Assembly (NCBI RefSeq): GCF_003013475.1
Contig: NZ_PXZO01000003.1
Coordinates: forward strand, 62,001 to 126,000
From: Brevibacillus porteri
GTDB lineage: Bacteria; Bacillota; Bacilli; Brevibacillales; Brevibacillaceae
Direction: 5' to 3'
DNA length: 64,000 nt
Part shown: piece by piece, positions 43,658 to 55,332 of the stretch
Numbering within the stretch: the first letter of the stretch is position 1
Layout of the letters: each line of letters opens with the position of its first letter
Made by a program: the position numbers and the translations under genes
Notes under the pieces: model-generated
What the model saw: only the letters and a program-made list of their open reading frames with translations
Told to the model about the DNA's origin: nothing
Database searches by the model: none

Positions 43658-44656
43658 TTGGATTCTCGGATCATCACGACGCATATGAATTGGGAAGAAG
43701 ATGCGGCGGAGCTGAGCCTCCGTCCTCGCTATTTAAACGAATACATCGGTCAACAGCACGTAAAGGAAAACCTGAAAATTTTTATTGAAGCAGCGAAAAT
43801 GCGAAAAGAGTCATTGGATCACGTACTGCTGTACGGTCCGCCTGGTCTAGGGAAGACGACCTTGTCGCAAATTATCGCAAATGAGCTTGGCGTGAACATC
43901 CGCACGACGTCAGGTCCGGCTATTGAGCGTCCGGGTGATTTGGCGGCGATTTTGACAAATTTGCAAGAAGGCGACGTCCTGTTTATCGACGAGATTCACA
44001 GGCTCAACCGAAGCGTCGAGGAAGTTTTGTATCCGGCTATGGAGGATTTTGCGCTGGACATCATTATCGGTAAGGGGCCAAGTGCTCGCAGTGTTCGTTT
44101 GGATTTGCCGCCATTTACACTGGTCGGGGCCACGACGCGAGCTGGAATGCTGTCCGCGCCGCTTCGAGATCGCTTTGGGGTTGTAAATCGCCTGGAGTTT
44201 TATACAGTTCCGGAACTGACCTTTATCGTTTCGAGGGCAGCCGACATCTTGCAGGTCGTCATTCGAGAAGGCGGGGCAGAGGAGATTGCCAGACGTTCGC
44301 GTGGAACACCCCGGGTGGCAAACCGTTTGCTGAAGCGGGTTCGCGATTTTGCCCAAGTAAAAGGTGAAGGCGTCATTACGACAGAGATTGCCAAAGAAGC
44401 GCTGGAAAGATTGCAAGTGGATGCCTGTGGTCTCGATCATATCGACCATAAACTGTTGCTAGCGATTATTGATCGCTTTGACGGTGGACCGGTTGGGTTG
44501 GATACGATTGCAGCAACAATTGGAGAAGAGTCACAAACGGTGGAAGATGTTTGCGAGCCATATCTCATGCAGATCGGCTTTATGCAGCGGACGCCGCGGG
44601 GGCGTGTACTCACCCCGAGTGCGTACCAACACTTTGGTCGGGAGATGAAATCGTGA
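43658..44656 (+). CDS. ruvB: Holliday junction branch-migration ATPase RuvB
   Basis: A 332-residue AAA+ motor. Walker A is [13 protein letters not shown] (about residue 59), Walker B is [10 protein letters not shown], sensor 1 lies in [11 protein letters not shown], and the C-terminal winged helix contains RTPRGRVLT. The start is TTG 43658, with GAGGGGG 5-10 nt upstream overlapping the ruvA stop. The end overlaps the DUF2905 gene. Confidence 0.97.
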
Positions 44657-44871
44657 ATCCTGTAGCCAAGCTACTTATTATTGGTGGTGCTGCTTTAATC
44701 GTAATCGGTCTTTTGTGGCAGGTAGGTGGCAGATTTTTGCCACTAGGACGCTTGCCGGGAGATATCGTGGTAGAAAAGGAAAACGTCAAGTTCTACTTTC
44801 CGATTGTGACTTGTATTGTGATTAGCATCGTCCTGTCTCTTGGCATGTATTTATTCCGGCTGTTTAAATAG
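44653..44871 (+). CDS. DUF2905 small membrane protein
   Basis: A 72-residue protein with two membrane helices ([20 protein letters not shown] and [17 protein letters not shown]) separated by the DUF2905 loop [24 protein letters not shown]. Function unknown. GTG 44653 overlaps the ruvB stop (GTGA), so it is translationally coupled. It commonly follows ruvB in Bacillota. Confidence 0.88.
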
Positions 44872-44882
44872 GCAAGTGTGAA

Positions 44883-44916
44883 GGCCATCGGAGCTCATTG
44901 TTCCGGTGGTCTTTTT
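44883..44916 (+). terminator. Intrinsic terminator after the ruvCAB-DUF2905 unit
   Basis: Stem GGCCATCGGA / TCCGGTGGTC followed by TTTTT. Confidence 0.85.
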
Positions 44917-45044
44917 GCATGCGGGTGTTTGGTCCCATTTTACGAAAAAGGCAGGAGATCAGCCTGCGATTGTCGAAAAACATGGGAAGACATGCCAATT
45001 TTTGACGAAATCAAGCTTAGACAAAATCAGGTGGAGAAAGGACA

Positions 45045-46979
45045 ATGGACGACATGAGAAAGAAATGGATGGGGAAAGTCCTTTCGGTGGGCCTGCTATC
45101 AGTAGTTCTCGTAGGAGGACAAGTACCAGCGCAGGCTGCCGGCGACAATATCAGAGTTGCGCTATTTGTGGATACAGGACAAGGCTATCGGGGAGTAGTT
45201 CCTTCCGTTACGCTAACTTCTGAAAATGGAATGGGAGTCGTGCTCAATGGACCCGAGGGCAAGACAGATTTACCCGAATTAAAGGGAGATGCAGCTCGTT
45301 ACCGGGTTGATGAATATCATTTGATCGTTGCCGAAACAGGTGACTGGAATCGCGCACAGCAGATTGCACAGCAAATGAGCCAACGAAAATACGAGGGCTC
45401 AATCCAGGTGACAAAACGTAACAGTCAGACCGTCTATCAGGTCGTAAGCGGAACGTATGACACGTATCAGGCTGCAGCCAATCAGGCAAAAACGGTTGCC
45501 CAAGCAATCGGGCAGAATCCGCTGGTAAAAGGTCCGCATCGACTCGAAGCGGGTAAATTCAAGAGTTTAAAGGAAGCGCAAGAATGGCAAGCGTCATTTG
45601 AAGCAGCCGGTATTCCTGCTTATCCCGTGATGGTATCAGATGGGGATAAAGTCAAATATGCGGTTTGGATCGGAGATGAGGTTAGTCCTGATGCTGTGAA
45701 AGAATTGAAACGAAGAGCAAACGCCGCATTTCCTTCTTTCTCCTATCAGGAGCCTGCCAGCCAATCTTATGTTATATTGAAGCAGGATGTATACGGATCA
45801 TCAGATGAAGTGATTTGGAAATATGTATTCTCCCCTCAAGCAAAGCTGACAGTTGAAGCGAATAAAGCAGGCGATGAATCGGTGATTGGCGTTGTAGAAC
45901 GAGAGCAGCGCACATATCGCGGCGAGATGGAGCTGTCGGAATACAATGGTCACTTGACGCTAGTAAATGAGCTTCCAATGGAAGAGTATCTGTATGGAGT
46001 CGTTGGCTCTGAGATGGCTCCAGGCTGGCCGGTGGAAGCTTTGAAAACACAGGCGGTCCTGTCGAGAACTCGTGCTGTGTGGCAAGGCAATAAGTATGGA
46101 GTTGCCAATGTGTCCGATACGGTTTTCGAGCAGGCGTATTATGGCTATACAAAAGAGTCTGATGATGTACGCGAGGCCGTCGACGAGACAGAAGGCGAAA
46201 TCATTTACTACCAAGGCAAACCAGCTGAGTCGCTCTTCTATTCCAATGCGGGCGGTATGACGGCGGACGGCACAGAAGTATGGGGCAATCCAGTTCCTTA
46301 TTTGCGATCTGTCGAGAGTAAAGACACATATCCAATGGACAATGCAAGCGTATGGTATCGCGTGGCTTTAGCAGATGGATCGCTCGGCTATCTAAGAAAT
46401 GATCTGGTCACCGAAACAGGCCAGAGTAATTCAGAGGGACAAAGAATAGCGGTCATTTCGACCGAGAATACCAATTTGCGCTCAGGTCCAAGCACAACAA
46501 CTTATCGTGTGTTGTCTGTACTCCCTACTGGCGCAGAAGTAACAATCCTCTCAGAAGTAAAAGAAGAAAATGCGTATTCGTGGACGCGTGGTCCGTTTAC
46601 CTCTACAGAGGTTGCAGCCATGATCAATGCCGCGCATGACAAGAACAAAGCTCCACGCATTTCAGGGAACGTAACGAGCCTGAAAGTGACAGAACGCGGT
46701 CCATCTGGACGTGTGATCGCGATGGAAGCAAATGGGACGCCGATCGTCGTTTCTTCACCGGATGCTTTCCGTTCTGTTTTTCAACAAGGTGGCTCCTCTC
46801 TGCGCAGCACGAAGTTTGAAGTAGAAATGATCAATGGTTCGCAATTCATCTTCCGTGGTACTGGCTTTGGGCACGGACTTGGTGTTTCGCAATACGGAGC
46901 TCGTGCGATGGCAGAGGAAGGGTATGACTACAAAGATATCTTGCAACACTACTACCAGGATGTGACAATCGAAAAGTAA
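45045..46979 (+). CDS. SpoIID/LytB-domain secreted wall protein with SPOR and SH3-like parts
   Basis: A 644-residue exported protein. It has a signal peptide (about 1-32), a SPOR-like segment (about 85-220, [16 protein letters not shown]...[20 protein letters not shown]) and a SpoIID domain in two halves (about 290-425 and 520-640). A bacterial SH3 domain ([19 protein letters not shown]) is inserted near 475-505. SpoIID is a lytic transglycosylase for denuded glycan during engulfment. The second half has VAMINA- and [18 protein letters not shown]-type blocks. This is a long multidomain relative, not the canonical SpoIID. Confidence 0.87.
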   Translation: MDDMRKKWMGKVLSVGLLSVVLVGGQVPAQAAGDNIRVALFVDTGQGYRGVVPSVTLTSENGMGVVLNGPEGKTDLPELKGDAARYRVDEYHLIVAETGDWNRAQQIAQQMSQRKYEGSIQVTKRNSQTVYQVVSGTYDTYQAAANQAKTVAQAIGQNPLVKGPHRLEAGKFKSLKEAQEWQASFEAAGIPAYPVMVSDGDKVKYAVWIGDEVSPDAVKELKRRANAAFPSFSYQEPASQSYVILKQDVYGSSDEVIWKYVFSPQAKLTVEANKAGDESVIGVVEREQRTYRGEMELSEYNGHLTLVNELPMEEYLYGVVGSEMAPGWPVEALKTQAVLSRTRAVWQGNKYGVANVSDTVFEQAYYGYTKESDDVREAVDETEGEIIYYQGKPAESLFYSNAGGMTADGTEVWGNPVPYLRSVESKDTYPMDNASVWYRVALADGSLGYLRNDLVTETGQSNSEGQRIAVISTENTNLRSGPSTTTYRVLSVLPTGAEVTILSEVKEENAYSWTRGPFTSTEVAAMINAAHDKNKAPRISGNVTSLKVTERGPSGRVIAMEANGTPIVVSSPDAFRSVFQQGGSSLRSTKFEVEMINGSQFIFRGTGFGHGLGVSQYGARAMAEEGYDYKDILQHYYQDVTIEK

Positions 46980-47022
46980 GTCGTTTGCCACAAGATCTAC
47001 CGCAAAAAGGAGTAACGATTTC

Positions 47023-48051
47023 GTGGACGTGCAACAATTTGATTTTGATTTGCCGGAGCATTTGATTGCCCAGCACCCGTTAGAAGACCGAACATCATCG
47101 AGATTGCTCGTATTAGAGAAACAAACAGGTAATATCGTTCATCAGCAATTTACCAATTTAATCGATCACCTCCAGGCAGGGGATGTACTCGTCATGAATG
47201 ACAGCCGCGTTTTACCTGCCAGATTGATTGGAGAAAAGGCGGAGACTGGTGCAAAAATAGAAATCCTTTTGTTGAAATCACTGGGGGATGATCGCTGGGA
47301 GACGCTGGTGAAGCCCGGGAAGCGGATGAAGCCGGGGACAGAAGTGGTTTTTGGTAACGGTCTATTGCGTTGTGTATGTGAAGACGTGACAGAGACGGGT
47401 GGACGAATCGTGCGCTTTTTGTACGAGGGTATCTTTTATGAGATTCTCGACCAATTAGGCTCGATGCCTTTGCCTCCGTATATTCACGCACAACTGGAGG
47501 ACAGTGAGCGTTACCAGACAGTCTATGCGAAGGAGCGCGGCTCGGCAGCAGCTCCGACAGCCGGCCTCCATTTCACGAAGCCGTACTTGGAGCAAATCGC
47601 TGCCAAAGGCGTACAGCTGGCTTACGTGACCCTGCATGTGGGACTTGGGACTTTTCGCCCTGTATCAGCCGATTCCGTGGAAGAGCATGTCATGCACGCG
47701 GAGTACTATGAGATTTCCGAGGAAACAGTAAAGCTGGTGAATCAGGCAAAAGCAGAAGGTAGAAGAGTAATCGCTGTCGGGACGACATCATGCCGCACAT
47801 TGGAGACAGTAGGGCGCGCGAATGGAGGAAAGCTGGTAGCAACCTCTGGTTGGACGGATATTTTCATTTATCCGGGCTACACGTTTTCCATTCTGGACGG
47901 GCTCCTGACGAATTTCCACTTGCCGAAGTCTACGCTTGTTATGTTAGTGAGTGCTTTGGCTGGAAAAGAGAATGTGATGCGTGCCTACAAAACGGCTGTG
48001 GAAGAGGAGTATCGCTTCTTCAGTTTTGGCGATGCGATGTTCATTTTATAA
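47023..48051 (+). CDS. queA: tRNA preQ1(34) S-adenosylmethionine ribosyltransferase-isomerase
   Basis: A 342-residue enzyme that turns preQ1 at tRNA position 34 into epoxyqueuosine, the penultimate queuosine step. Family blocks are [22 protein letters not shown] at the N-terminus, [11 protein letters not shown], and PTAGLHFT with [12 protein letters not shown] 47023 follows AAGGAG by about 11 nt. It is followed by tgt, which acts earlier in the same pathway. Confidence 0.96.
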   Translation: MDVQQFDFDLPEHLIAQHPLEDRTSSRLLVLEKQTGNIVHQQFTNLIDHLQAGDVLVMNDSRVLPARLIGEKAETGAKIEILLLKSLGDDRWETLVKPGKRMKPGTEVVFGNGLLRCVCEDVTETGGRIVRFLYEGIFYEILDQLGSMPLPPYIHAQLEDSERYQTVYAKERGSAAAPTAGLHFTKPYLEQIAAKGVQLAYVTLHVGLGTFRPVSADSVEEHVMHAEYYEISEETVKLVNQAKAEGRRVIAVGTTSCRTLETVGRANGGKLVATSGWTDIFIYPGYTFSILDGLLTNFHLPKSTLVMLVSALAGKENVMRAYKTAVEEEYRFFSFGDAMFIL

Positions 48052-48063
48052 AAATGTGAACAA

Positions 48064-48104
48064 CCCACCTGTATAAGTGTATACTTATTAGTCAGGTGGG
48101 TTTA
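48064..48104 (+). terminator. Terminator between queA and tgt
   Basis: Stem CCCACCTG / CAGGTGGG with an inner palindromic part (TAAGTGTATACTTA), followed by TTTACTT. Confidence 0.8.
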
Positions 48105-48129
48105 CTTCATCCAGAAGTTTTTCTATAAT
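48101..48129 (+). promoter_or_regulatory. Promoter of tgt-yajC
   Basis: TTTACT (48101-48106), a 17-bp spacer and a perfect TATAAT (48124-48129). Confidence 0.6.
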
Positions 48130-48150
48130 AGGTAAGACTTACATACATAG

Positions 48151-49299
<1,149 letters not shown>

Positions 49300-49317
49300 T
49301 CGAGGGGGATTTTTTTC

Positions 49318-49638
49318 ATGGATGGCTTGACTCAGTTTTTACCGATTATCATCATGTTTGCGATTTTTTACTTCTTGCTGATTCGTCCGCAACAAAAGAA
49401 GGCAAAACAACGCAACGCTATGCTTGGTGCTCTGAAAAAAGGCGACAAGATCGTAACAATCGGTGGAGTGCATGGAACGATCCAAGACCTGTCTGATGAT
49501 ACTATCACTTTGCGTATTGCTCATAACGTAAACGTTACGTTCGATCGTGGTGCGATCAACAGCGTAGTTTCTACCAGCAACGAACCTGCAAAGAGTGAAC
49601 CAGCGAAGAGCGAAGAAGCAAAAGAAGAATCCAAATAA
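49318..49638 (+). CDS. yajC: Preprotein translocase subunit YajC
   Basis: A 106-residue protein. One membrane helix (LPIIIMFAIFYFLLI) is followed by the family motif RPQQKKAKQRNAML, a small beta domain (GDKIVTIGGVHGTIQDL) and an acidic/Lys tail rich in EPAKSE. It works with SecDF, whose genes lie 4.5 kb downstream. GAGGGGG precedes ATG 49318. Confidence 0.94.
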   Translation: MDGLTQFLPIIIMFAIFYFLLIRPQQKKAKQRNAMLGALKKGDKIVTIGGVHGTIQDLSDDTITLRIAHNVNVTFDRGAINSVVSTSNEPAKSEPAKSEEAKEESK

Positions 49639-49646
49639 TACATGCG

Positions 49647-49678
49647 AAAAGCAGGTGGGTGCTCCACCTGCTTTTTTC
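49647..49678 (+). terminator. Intrinsic terminator after yajC
   Basis: Stem AGCAGGTGG / CCACCTGCT followed by T6. Confidence 0.92.
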
Positions 49679-49687
49679 TGTCTTGTT

Positions 49688-50104
49688 TTAGCGGCGAGGC
49701 TTGATAACTTTAGGTTTACCGCTTTTATGCTTGTTGTTGGAATTGGCCGAATTCACGCCGAGAATCCCACCTAACGCAGCCACTCCGAAAGCGCCGAACA
49801 AGAACAGGAAGGTCCCCCATTGCATCGGGGCGTCAAAGCCGAGGAAACCGATCAAGAGGATGAAAAGGAAGTAAGTGAGTCCGGTAAGTCCGCCGTAGTA
49901 CCAGCCCCTGCCGCCGCAACGACGTCCAGTAACGAATCCCCCGATCAAGAGGGCGATGGCATTGATCACGTACGTAAAATAGGGCAGCGTGCCTTCCCGT
50001 ATCGAGGTGAAGCTAAGGAGCAAGGTCGCGAGCAACGCTCCAACTAAAACAAGACATGTCGTATACAATAGACCTGTCAGTACAGAGGTAGATGCACTTC
50101 GCAC
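49688..50104 (-). CDS. TIGR04086-family membrane protein (YrzE-like)
   Basis: A 138-residue protein with four membrane helices, including GLLYTTCLVLVGALLATLLL, YVINAIALLIGGFVTGRRCGG and LTYFLFILLIGFLG, and a basic tail (KHKSGKPKVIKPRR). Function unknown. GTG 50104 has AAAGGGGG at 8 nt; the longer frame from GTG 50161 lacks a good site. Neighbours match the B. subtilis yrzE region (yajC, yrbG, spoVB). Confidence 0.82.
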   Translation of the reverse strand: MRSASTSVLTGLLYTTCLVLVGALLATLLLSFTSIREGTLPYFTYVINAIALLIGGFVTGRRCGGRGWYYGGLTGLTYFLFILLIGFLGFDAPMQWGTFLFLFGAFGVAALGGILGVNSANSNNKHKSGKPKVIKPRR

Positions 50105-50235
50105 GGTATGTACCCCCTTTATTGGAAGTGTTTGTACATCTATATGAGAGGCTTGGCTCACGTATTCATCTTCGCGTTGAACATTGATAGGAATTTTCGT
50201 ATGATGGATGGGGAACGAGACGGGGGTGAGGAAGA

Positions 50236-51213
50236 TTGATCAAAACGTACTTTTATAACCACTCTGAACAGAAGATGTTTCACGACGTTGATCTGGCAAC
50301 GAAAGATCAATGGCTGAAATCACCAGAGGATCTACTCTGGATCGATCTGTATGATGTGGGAAACAATGAACTGCCCTATATTGCCAAGATTTTCGACTTT
50401 CACCCGCTGGCAATTGAGGACTGCCTGCACGTCAGTCCACGTGCCAAGGTAGACAAGTACGATGACTACTATTTCTTCGTTTTTCACGCCCTGCGTTACA
50501 ATGAAGAAAGTGATGACGAGATCACAACGGTAGAACTGAACGTTTTTCTCGGCCCTAACTACATCGTGACGATCCACAAGTCCCCGATGAATACCATCGG
50601 TCGGATCGCTGCCATGTGTCACCGCAACATTTCTTACTTGAACAGAGGTCCTGACTATTTGCTGTATGCCATTGTAGACGGGATTACCGATGAATATTTT
50701 CCCATTATTGATCGGATTAGTGTGCGGATTGACGAGCTGGAGGACGAGATTTATGAGCATCAAATGGAGGAAATTACAGAAGAGTTCTTGGCGTTGAAGC
50801 GAACGATTATTTTAATCAGGCGTGTGATCATGCCGCAAAAAAGAATTTTCGCGAACGTCAATGGCCGTTACTCCTTCGATATTTCCGAGGAAAACGTTCC
50901 GTTCTACACCGACCTAACAGACCACTTGGAGCGGATTTCCGATTCAACGGAAACCTTCCGTGATCTAGTAAACGGTGCGTTGGATACGTACTATACCATC
51001 ATTAGCGCCAAAACAACGGAGACGATGCGGGTTCTTACGATCATCTCCACGATCATCCTTCCGTTGACATTTATCACCGGACTATTCGGGATGAATACTT
51101 TCGCATGGCTGGGTGAAGAAGCAGAACCGTATATGCTGATCGTGGCACTCGTGATTATGCTAGCCATGACGTTTGCTATGCTTCACATTTTCCGCAAGCG
51201 AAAGTGGCTGTAA
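50236..51213 (+). CDS. corA: Magnesium/cobalt transporter CorA
   Basis: A 325-residue pentameric channel protein. It has a large cytoplasmic alpha/beta funnel and two C-terminal membrane helices (ILTIISTIILPLTFITGLF and LIVALVIMLAMTFAMLHIF). The GMN selectivity motif (GMNTFAW) lies between them, and the basic end is FRKRKWL. It imports Mg2+. The start is TTG 50236 after GGGGGTGAGG. It is a single gene between divergent yrzE and the next + strand gene. Confidence 0.94.
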   Translation: MIKTYFYNHSEQKMFHDVDLATKDQWLKSPEDLLWIDLYDVGNNELPYIAKIFDFHPLAIEDCLHVSPRAKVDKYDDYYFFVFHALRYNEESDDEITTVELNVFLGPNYIVTIHKSPMNTIGRIAAMCHRNISYLNRGPDYLLYAIVDGITDEYFPIIDRISVRIDELEDEIYEHQMEEITEEFLALKRTIILIRRVIMPQKRIFANVNGRYSFDISEENVPFYTDLTDHLERISDSTETFRDLVNGALDTYYTIISAKTTETMRVLTIISTIILPLTFITGLFGMNTFAWLGEEAEPYMLIVALVIMLAMTFAMLHIFRKRKWL

Positions 51214-51280
51214 TTGGTGCTAATACTTTCCCTGCCCCCTGTTGAACACTAGTATCAAATGTTCTTGGGGGGCAGCGTAA

Positions 51281-51994
51281 GTGGATAATCTTACAATGGT
51301 GTTACTTCGCACCCTTTTCTCGTATTTTTTCCTCCTGATCTTAGTGCGGTTGATGGGAAAACGGGAATTGGGAAAGCTGTCCGTTTTTGATGTGGTCATT
51401 TCGATCATGCTTGCAGAAATGGCTGCACTGGCGATTGAGGATGTCGATAAGCCTGCCCTTCGGTTTTATTTGCCGATGCTGTTGATTGCCTTATTGGAAG
51501 TCGCCTTCGCTTATCTGTCATTAAAGAGCAAGAAATTCCGTGATTCAGTGGACGGCTCTGCCGATTTGATTATAGAAAATGGGCAAATCAGGGAGCAGGC
51601 GATGCGTCGCAATCGCTTGAACATGGATGATTTGATGGTACATCTGCGGCAAAAAGACGTAAAAAACATTGCCGATGTTGAATTTGCGTTGTTGGAGCCA
51701 ACTGGACAGATGAGTGTGTTTTTAAAGGAGCAAAAAGAAAAGATTACGAGGGAAGATTTATCGTTGATGAAGAGGCCACAAGTCGGTCCTATCTCGTACA
51801 AAGGTCTGCCCATCCCACTGATTCTCGATGGCAAGGTGAGGACGGAGGCATTGAACAAGATCGGACAAAACCAGCTGTGGCTCAAACGAGAAATCCGGAA
51901 ATATGGAATCAAAGACATTCGAGAGGTCTCTTTTTGCAGCATTGACGAACGTGGCATCATGTATTTGGATAAAAAAGACAAGCCGCTGCAATAA
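51281..51994 (+). CDS. DUF421/YetF-family membrane protein
   Basis: A 237-residue protein with three N-terminal membrane helices (LLRTLFSYFFLLILVRLMG, VFDVVISIMLAEMAALAI, LPMLLIALLEVAFAYL) and a soluble C-terminal YetF domain (SADLIIENGQIREQAMRRNRL). RLMGKRELGKLSVFDVVI is the family signature. B. subtilis YrbG has the same place next to spoVB. Relatives are linked to spore membrane or germination traits, but the activity is unknown. GTG 51281 follows TTGGGGGGC. Confidence 0.88.
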   Translation: MDNLTMVLLRTLFSYFFLLILVRLMGKRELGKLSVFDVVISIMLAEMAALAIEDVDKPALRFYLPMLLIALLEVAFAYLSLKSKKFRDSVDGSADLIIENGQIREQAMRRNRLNMDDLMVHLRQKDVKNIADVEFALLEPTGQMSVFLKEQKEKITREDLSLMKRPQVGPISYKGLPIPLILDGKVRTEALNKIGQNQLWLKREIRKYGIKDIREVSFCSIDERGIMYLDKKDKPLQ

Positions 51995-51997
51995 GCG

Positions 51998-53584
51998 CTA
52001 GCGGCGAGGGAAGAACACGGCGAGTTGTTCGCCGATCCACGGAATGCGACGCACGTCTTGTTTGCCCAAGACACGCATGGCGACGAGCAGGACAAAGTAC
52101 AGCAAGGTGCTAATGAAGGTGCTTGCAGTCAATAGCTGCCCAATGGATACGTCCATAAACCAGTGCTTGGCAATATAGGAACCAGAATAACCCATGAGAA
52201 GCATGGCGACCGCGATTTTGCCGAATTCCCGAAGGTCGATCGTAAACCCGATTTTTTTGATCAGGCTGGCAAAATGCAGTAATGTCCCAAGTGTAATGCC
52301 GATATTAAGAGCAACGACAGCGCCGTGAATGCCGAATGCTGGATGTGCCGTGAAAAAAAACATGGCGACAGTTTTGACGATGGCACTGATCAGTGTATTT
52401 CGAAAGACAACCTGAGCGTAATCGAGGCCTTGCAAGGCGGCTGCAAGCGGTGCTTGGAAAAACAGGAAGACGGAGAACGGTGCCAGCTCTTTTAGCAGTA
52501 CGCCAACCTCCCGATACTCATTGCCGTAGAGCAGGACACATAAAGGTTCTGCAAAAATGGTGAGCAAGACAGTACAAGGTGCTCCGATGACGAGTGTAAT
52601 CCGCATGGCTTGATAAATGCGGCGATGCACGAGTGGAGCATTTTTTTGATAGGCCGCTTCCGCCACGGCAGGAACGAGGGAAACGGACAAGGAATACGTT
52701 AAAAAAGTGGGAAAAAGCAACAAAGGAACGGCCATTCCGGCAAACTGTCCGTACAAACCAGTTGCAGTCGAGGTGGTAAAGCCTGCGATGACGAGCGCAT
52801 ACGGTACGAGCATCGGCTCTAGTACGTAAGCGATGGAGCCGATGATACGGCTTAGCGTGACAGGGAGTGCGACATGGATGAGTTGCGACAAGCTCTTTTT
52901 GCTTGCTGAAACCGTCATGAGAAGGGGCTTATCCAGAAGCTGAGCTGCTGCTTTTTTGCTGCTTTTACGATACTGCCAGAGAATGTACAAGAGTCCGGCG
53001 GCTTCTCCAAAAATAATGCTGGCGACCGCCCCTGCTGTGGCGTACTCAATCCCTGCCGATAGAAACGACATCGTCATGACAACGACCAGTGCCATTCGGA
53101 CGACTTGCTCCACAAGTTGAGAGACGGCAGTAGGGATCATGTTTTGCTTGCCCTGGAAGTATCCTCGCAGGACAAGAGAAATGCCGGAAATCGGGATGAC
53201 CGGGATGGCTGCAAGCAGAACGATGTGTGCACGAGGGTCCGCAAATAACATTCCGGATATCCATTGAGCGAACAAGAGGAGCAGGACACAGATGAAGAGG
53301 CTAATCCCGCCTGTGACCGACAAGGCTAGTAACAGAAATCGGCGAGTCAGCCGCGGATTATTAGCCGCCTCCGTCTCTGCCACTTGCTTTGCAATGGCAA
53401 CCGGAAGTCCGAATGTCGTCACAGTAATCAGAAAGTATAAAAGGGGCACAACCATTTGATAAAGCCCCATCCCTTCCGCTCCGATAATGCGCGACAACAC
53501 GATCCTGTGAGCAAAACCAAACACTTTGGTGATGCCACCAGCAATAATGAGGATGACCGTTCCGTAAAAGAAGGATTGTTTCAT
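51998..53584 (-). CDS. spoVB: Stage V sporulation protein B, MOP-superfamily flippase
   Basis: A 528-residue polytopic protein with about 14 helices of the MurJ/Wzx/SpoVB family (KVFGFAHRIVLSRIIGAEGMGLYQM at the N-terminus). It is the putative lipid II flippase for spore cortex. AAGGAG stands 8 nt before ATG 53584; the open frame upstream (to 53983) is not coding. It is convergent with the DUF421 gene (3-bp gap) and divergent from comN. The same neighbourhood occurs in B. subtilis. Confidence 0.9.
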   Translation of the reverse strand: MKQSFFYGTVILIIAGGITKVFGFAHRIVLSRIIGAEGMGLYQMVVPLLYFLITVTTFGLPVAIAKQVAETEAANNPRLTRRFLLLALSVTGGISLFICVLLLLFAQWISGMLFADPRAHIVLLAAIPVIPISGISLVLRGYFQGKQNMIPTAVSQLVEQVVRMALVVVMTMSFLSAGIEYATAGAVASIIFGEAAGLLYILWQYRKSSKKAAAQLLDKPLLMTVSASKKSLSQLIHVALPVTLSRIIGSIAYVLEPMLVPYALVIAGFTTSTATGLYGQFAGMAVPLLLFPTFLTYSLSVSLVPAVAEAAYQKNAPLVHRRIYQAMRITLVIGAPCTVLLTIFAEPLCVLLYGNEYREVGVLLKELAPFSVFLFFQAPLAAALQGLDYAQVVFRNTLISAIVKTVAMFFFTAHPAFGIHGAVVALNIGITLGTLLHFASLIKKIGFTIDLREFGKIAVAMLLMGYSGSYIAKHWFMDVSIGQLLTASTFISTLLYFVLLVAMRVLGKQDVRRIPWIGEQLAVFFPRR

Positions 53585-53671
53585 GGAAGGCTCCTTTGCA
53601 AGGATAAATTCACTCAGTAAAGAATATGGACGTGCCGCTGTCGGCATGACTACTTTGAGGGGGAAATTGGG

Positions 53672-53908
53672 ATGGACCAAGCGCAAAAACAGGAATGGTA
53701 TGGACAAGTCGCAAGTCTTTGTGTAAGCAAGGCAGAGGAATTTGCTCTTTTGGGGTACGACAACGTGGCACCTGAAGACGTTTGGGAATGCGTCACGAAC
53801 AGTTATAAAGAAATGCCACCGATACACCAGCTTGTCAACGACATTTTGTCCTTGAAGCCTAACAAGTATATGAATTACCTCATGATTCAAATGTATAAAA
53901 ATTCGTAG
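53672..53908 (+). CDS. comN: Post-transcriptional regulator ComN
   Basis: A 78-residue soluble protein matching the ComN (YrzD) family: KAEEFALLGYDNVAPEDVWECV and PIHQLVNDILSLKPNKYMNYLMIQMYKN. In B. subtilis ComN binds comE mRNA and localises to the division site with DivIVA. It lies between spoVB and secDF, as in B. subtilis. GAGGGGG precedes ATG 53672. Confidence 0.87.
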   Translation: MDQAQKQEWYGQVASLCVSKAEEFALLGYDNVAPEDVWECVTNSYKEMPPIHQLVNDILSLKPNKYMNYLMIQMYKNS

Positions 53909-54004
53909 CGATTTTATAGAAACTTCCGGGCACCCTCTTCGTATACGTACATGTCGCGAAAAACGCAAGGGGTTGGTTACCATGGTTCACTTTTCCAGCA
54001 ATAA

Positions 54005-54034
54005 TTGACACGTTTTTTTGTACTTCGTTATAAT
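54005..54034 (+). promoter_or_regulatory. Promoter of secD-secF
   Basis: Perfect TTGACA (54005-54010) and TATAAT (54029-54034) with an 18-bp spacer. The leader contains a 7-bp hairpin (TCTCGTC / GACGGGA) near 54048-54064, before the secD ribosome-binding site. Confidence 0.85.
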
Positions 54035-54093
54035 GGGCATATTGGTTTCTCGTCTAGGACGGGACCCTGTTAGGAAAGAGGGGTATTACTACT

Positions 54094-55332
54094 ATGATTA
54101 AATGGGGAAGATTCCTCCTGTTTCTGGTCGTTGTAGGGCTTTTGGCTACGCTTATAACAACTACGACCAAGCAGGTGGCAGGAAACATCACACTCGGTCT
54201 GGACCTGCAGGGCGGGTTTGAGATTCTGTATGAGGTAGAGCCTCTCGAGGCTGGGCACAAAGTTGATATTGAGCTTTTGAAATCAACAGCACACATGATT
54301 GAAAAGCGGATTAACATCGGTGGCGTGGCTGAGCCAGTCACCACTACTGAATTGCCAAACCGGATTCGTGTTCAAATCGCATCACAAACAGCGGATCAGG
54401 ACAAGCTTCGCGACTTGATCGGAAAGCCTGCACATCTGACATTCCGTGATGAAAATGGCAAGATTATGTTGCAAGGAAGTGACTTGGCTCCAAACGGGGC
54501 AGCAGTTGGTTATGACGAGCTGAAACGCCCGCTCGTTACCCTGAAATTCTCTGAGCCGAAGAAGCTAGAAGATGTCACACGTGCAAACCTGCACAAGCCA
54601 ATGGCGATCTATTTGGATGAGACGATGCAAACCAATCCGACCATTCAATCGGTCATTACTGGTGGTAGCGCGCAAATTACTGGAAATTATACACAAGAAA
54701 CGGCACAGGAATTGGCTGATCTGCTGAATTCCGGTGCGATGCCAGCCAAACTGATTGAGAAACAAGTAACCTCTGTGGGTGCTTCCTTGGGAACTCTGGC
54801 TCTGGAGAAAACCTTGTATGCAGGGTATATCGGAGCTGCGCTGATCTTTATTTTCATGGTCGTTGTTTACCGAATGCCAGGTATGATTGCGAACATTACC
54901 TTGGCTGGATTTACCTATTTTTGTATGGTCGTACTCGACTGGATGAATGCGACGCTGACGCTCCCAGGTATTGCTGGATTTATTTTGGCCGTGGGGATTG
55001 CCGTGGATGCTAACATCATTACATATGAGCGCATCCAGGAAGAAATTCGTTCTGGCAAGACAGTCCTCTCTGCCTTCCGTGCAGGTGAACGCCGTTCCTT
55101 GGTTACGATTATCGATGCTCACGTGACGACACTGATTGCAACGGGCGTACTGTTCTTTTTCGGGACGAGCTCCGTACAAGGCTTCGCTGTTGTATTGGCG
55201 ATGACGATTATCGTAAGTATCATTACCAACGTGTTTGGGTCTCGCTTCCTCCTCTGGCTGGTTGTCCGTTCCAACATGTTTAAAAAGCCGTTCTGGTTCG
55301 GGGTAAAGGAGAGTGAGATCCGTGAGCTATGA
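54094..55332 (+). CDS. secD: Protein translocase subunit SecD
   Basis: A 412-residue RND-type membrane protein. It has a first helix (FLLFLVVVGLLATLIT), the GLDLQGG motif opening the P1 extracytoplasmic domain, and five C-terminal helices with GIAVDANIITYERIQEEI. It uses the proton gradient to help pull secreted proteins out of SecYEG. In B. subtilis SecD and SecF are one fused protein; here they are separate genes overlapping by 11 bp. Confidence 0.95.
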   Translation: MIKWGRFLLFLVVVGLLATLITTTTKQVAGNITLGLDLQGGFEILYEVEPLEAGHKVDIELLKSTAHMIEKRINIGGVAEPVTTTELPNRIRVQIASQTADQDKLRDLIGKPAHLTFRDENGKIMLQGSDLAPNGAAVGYDELKRPLVTLKFSEPKKLEDVTRANLHKPMAIYLDETMQTNPTIQSVITGGSAQITGNYTQETAQELADLLNSGAMPAKLIEKQVTSVGASLGTLALEKTLYAGYIGAALIFIFMVVVYRMPGMIANITLAGFTYFCMVVLDWMNATLTLPGIAGFILAVGIAVDANIITYERIQEEIRSGKTVLSAFRAGERRSLVTIIDAHVTTLIATGVLFFFGTSSVQGFAVVLAMTIIVSIITNVFGSRFLLWLVVRSNMFKKPFWFGVKESEIREL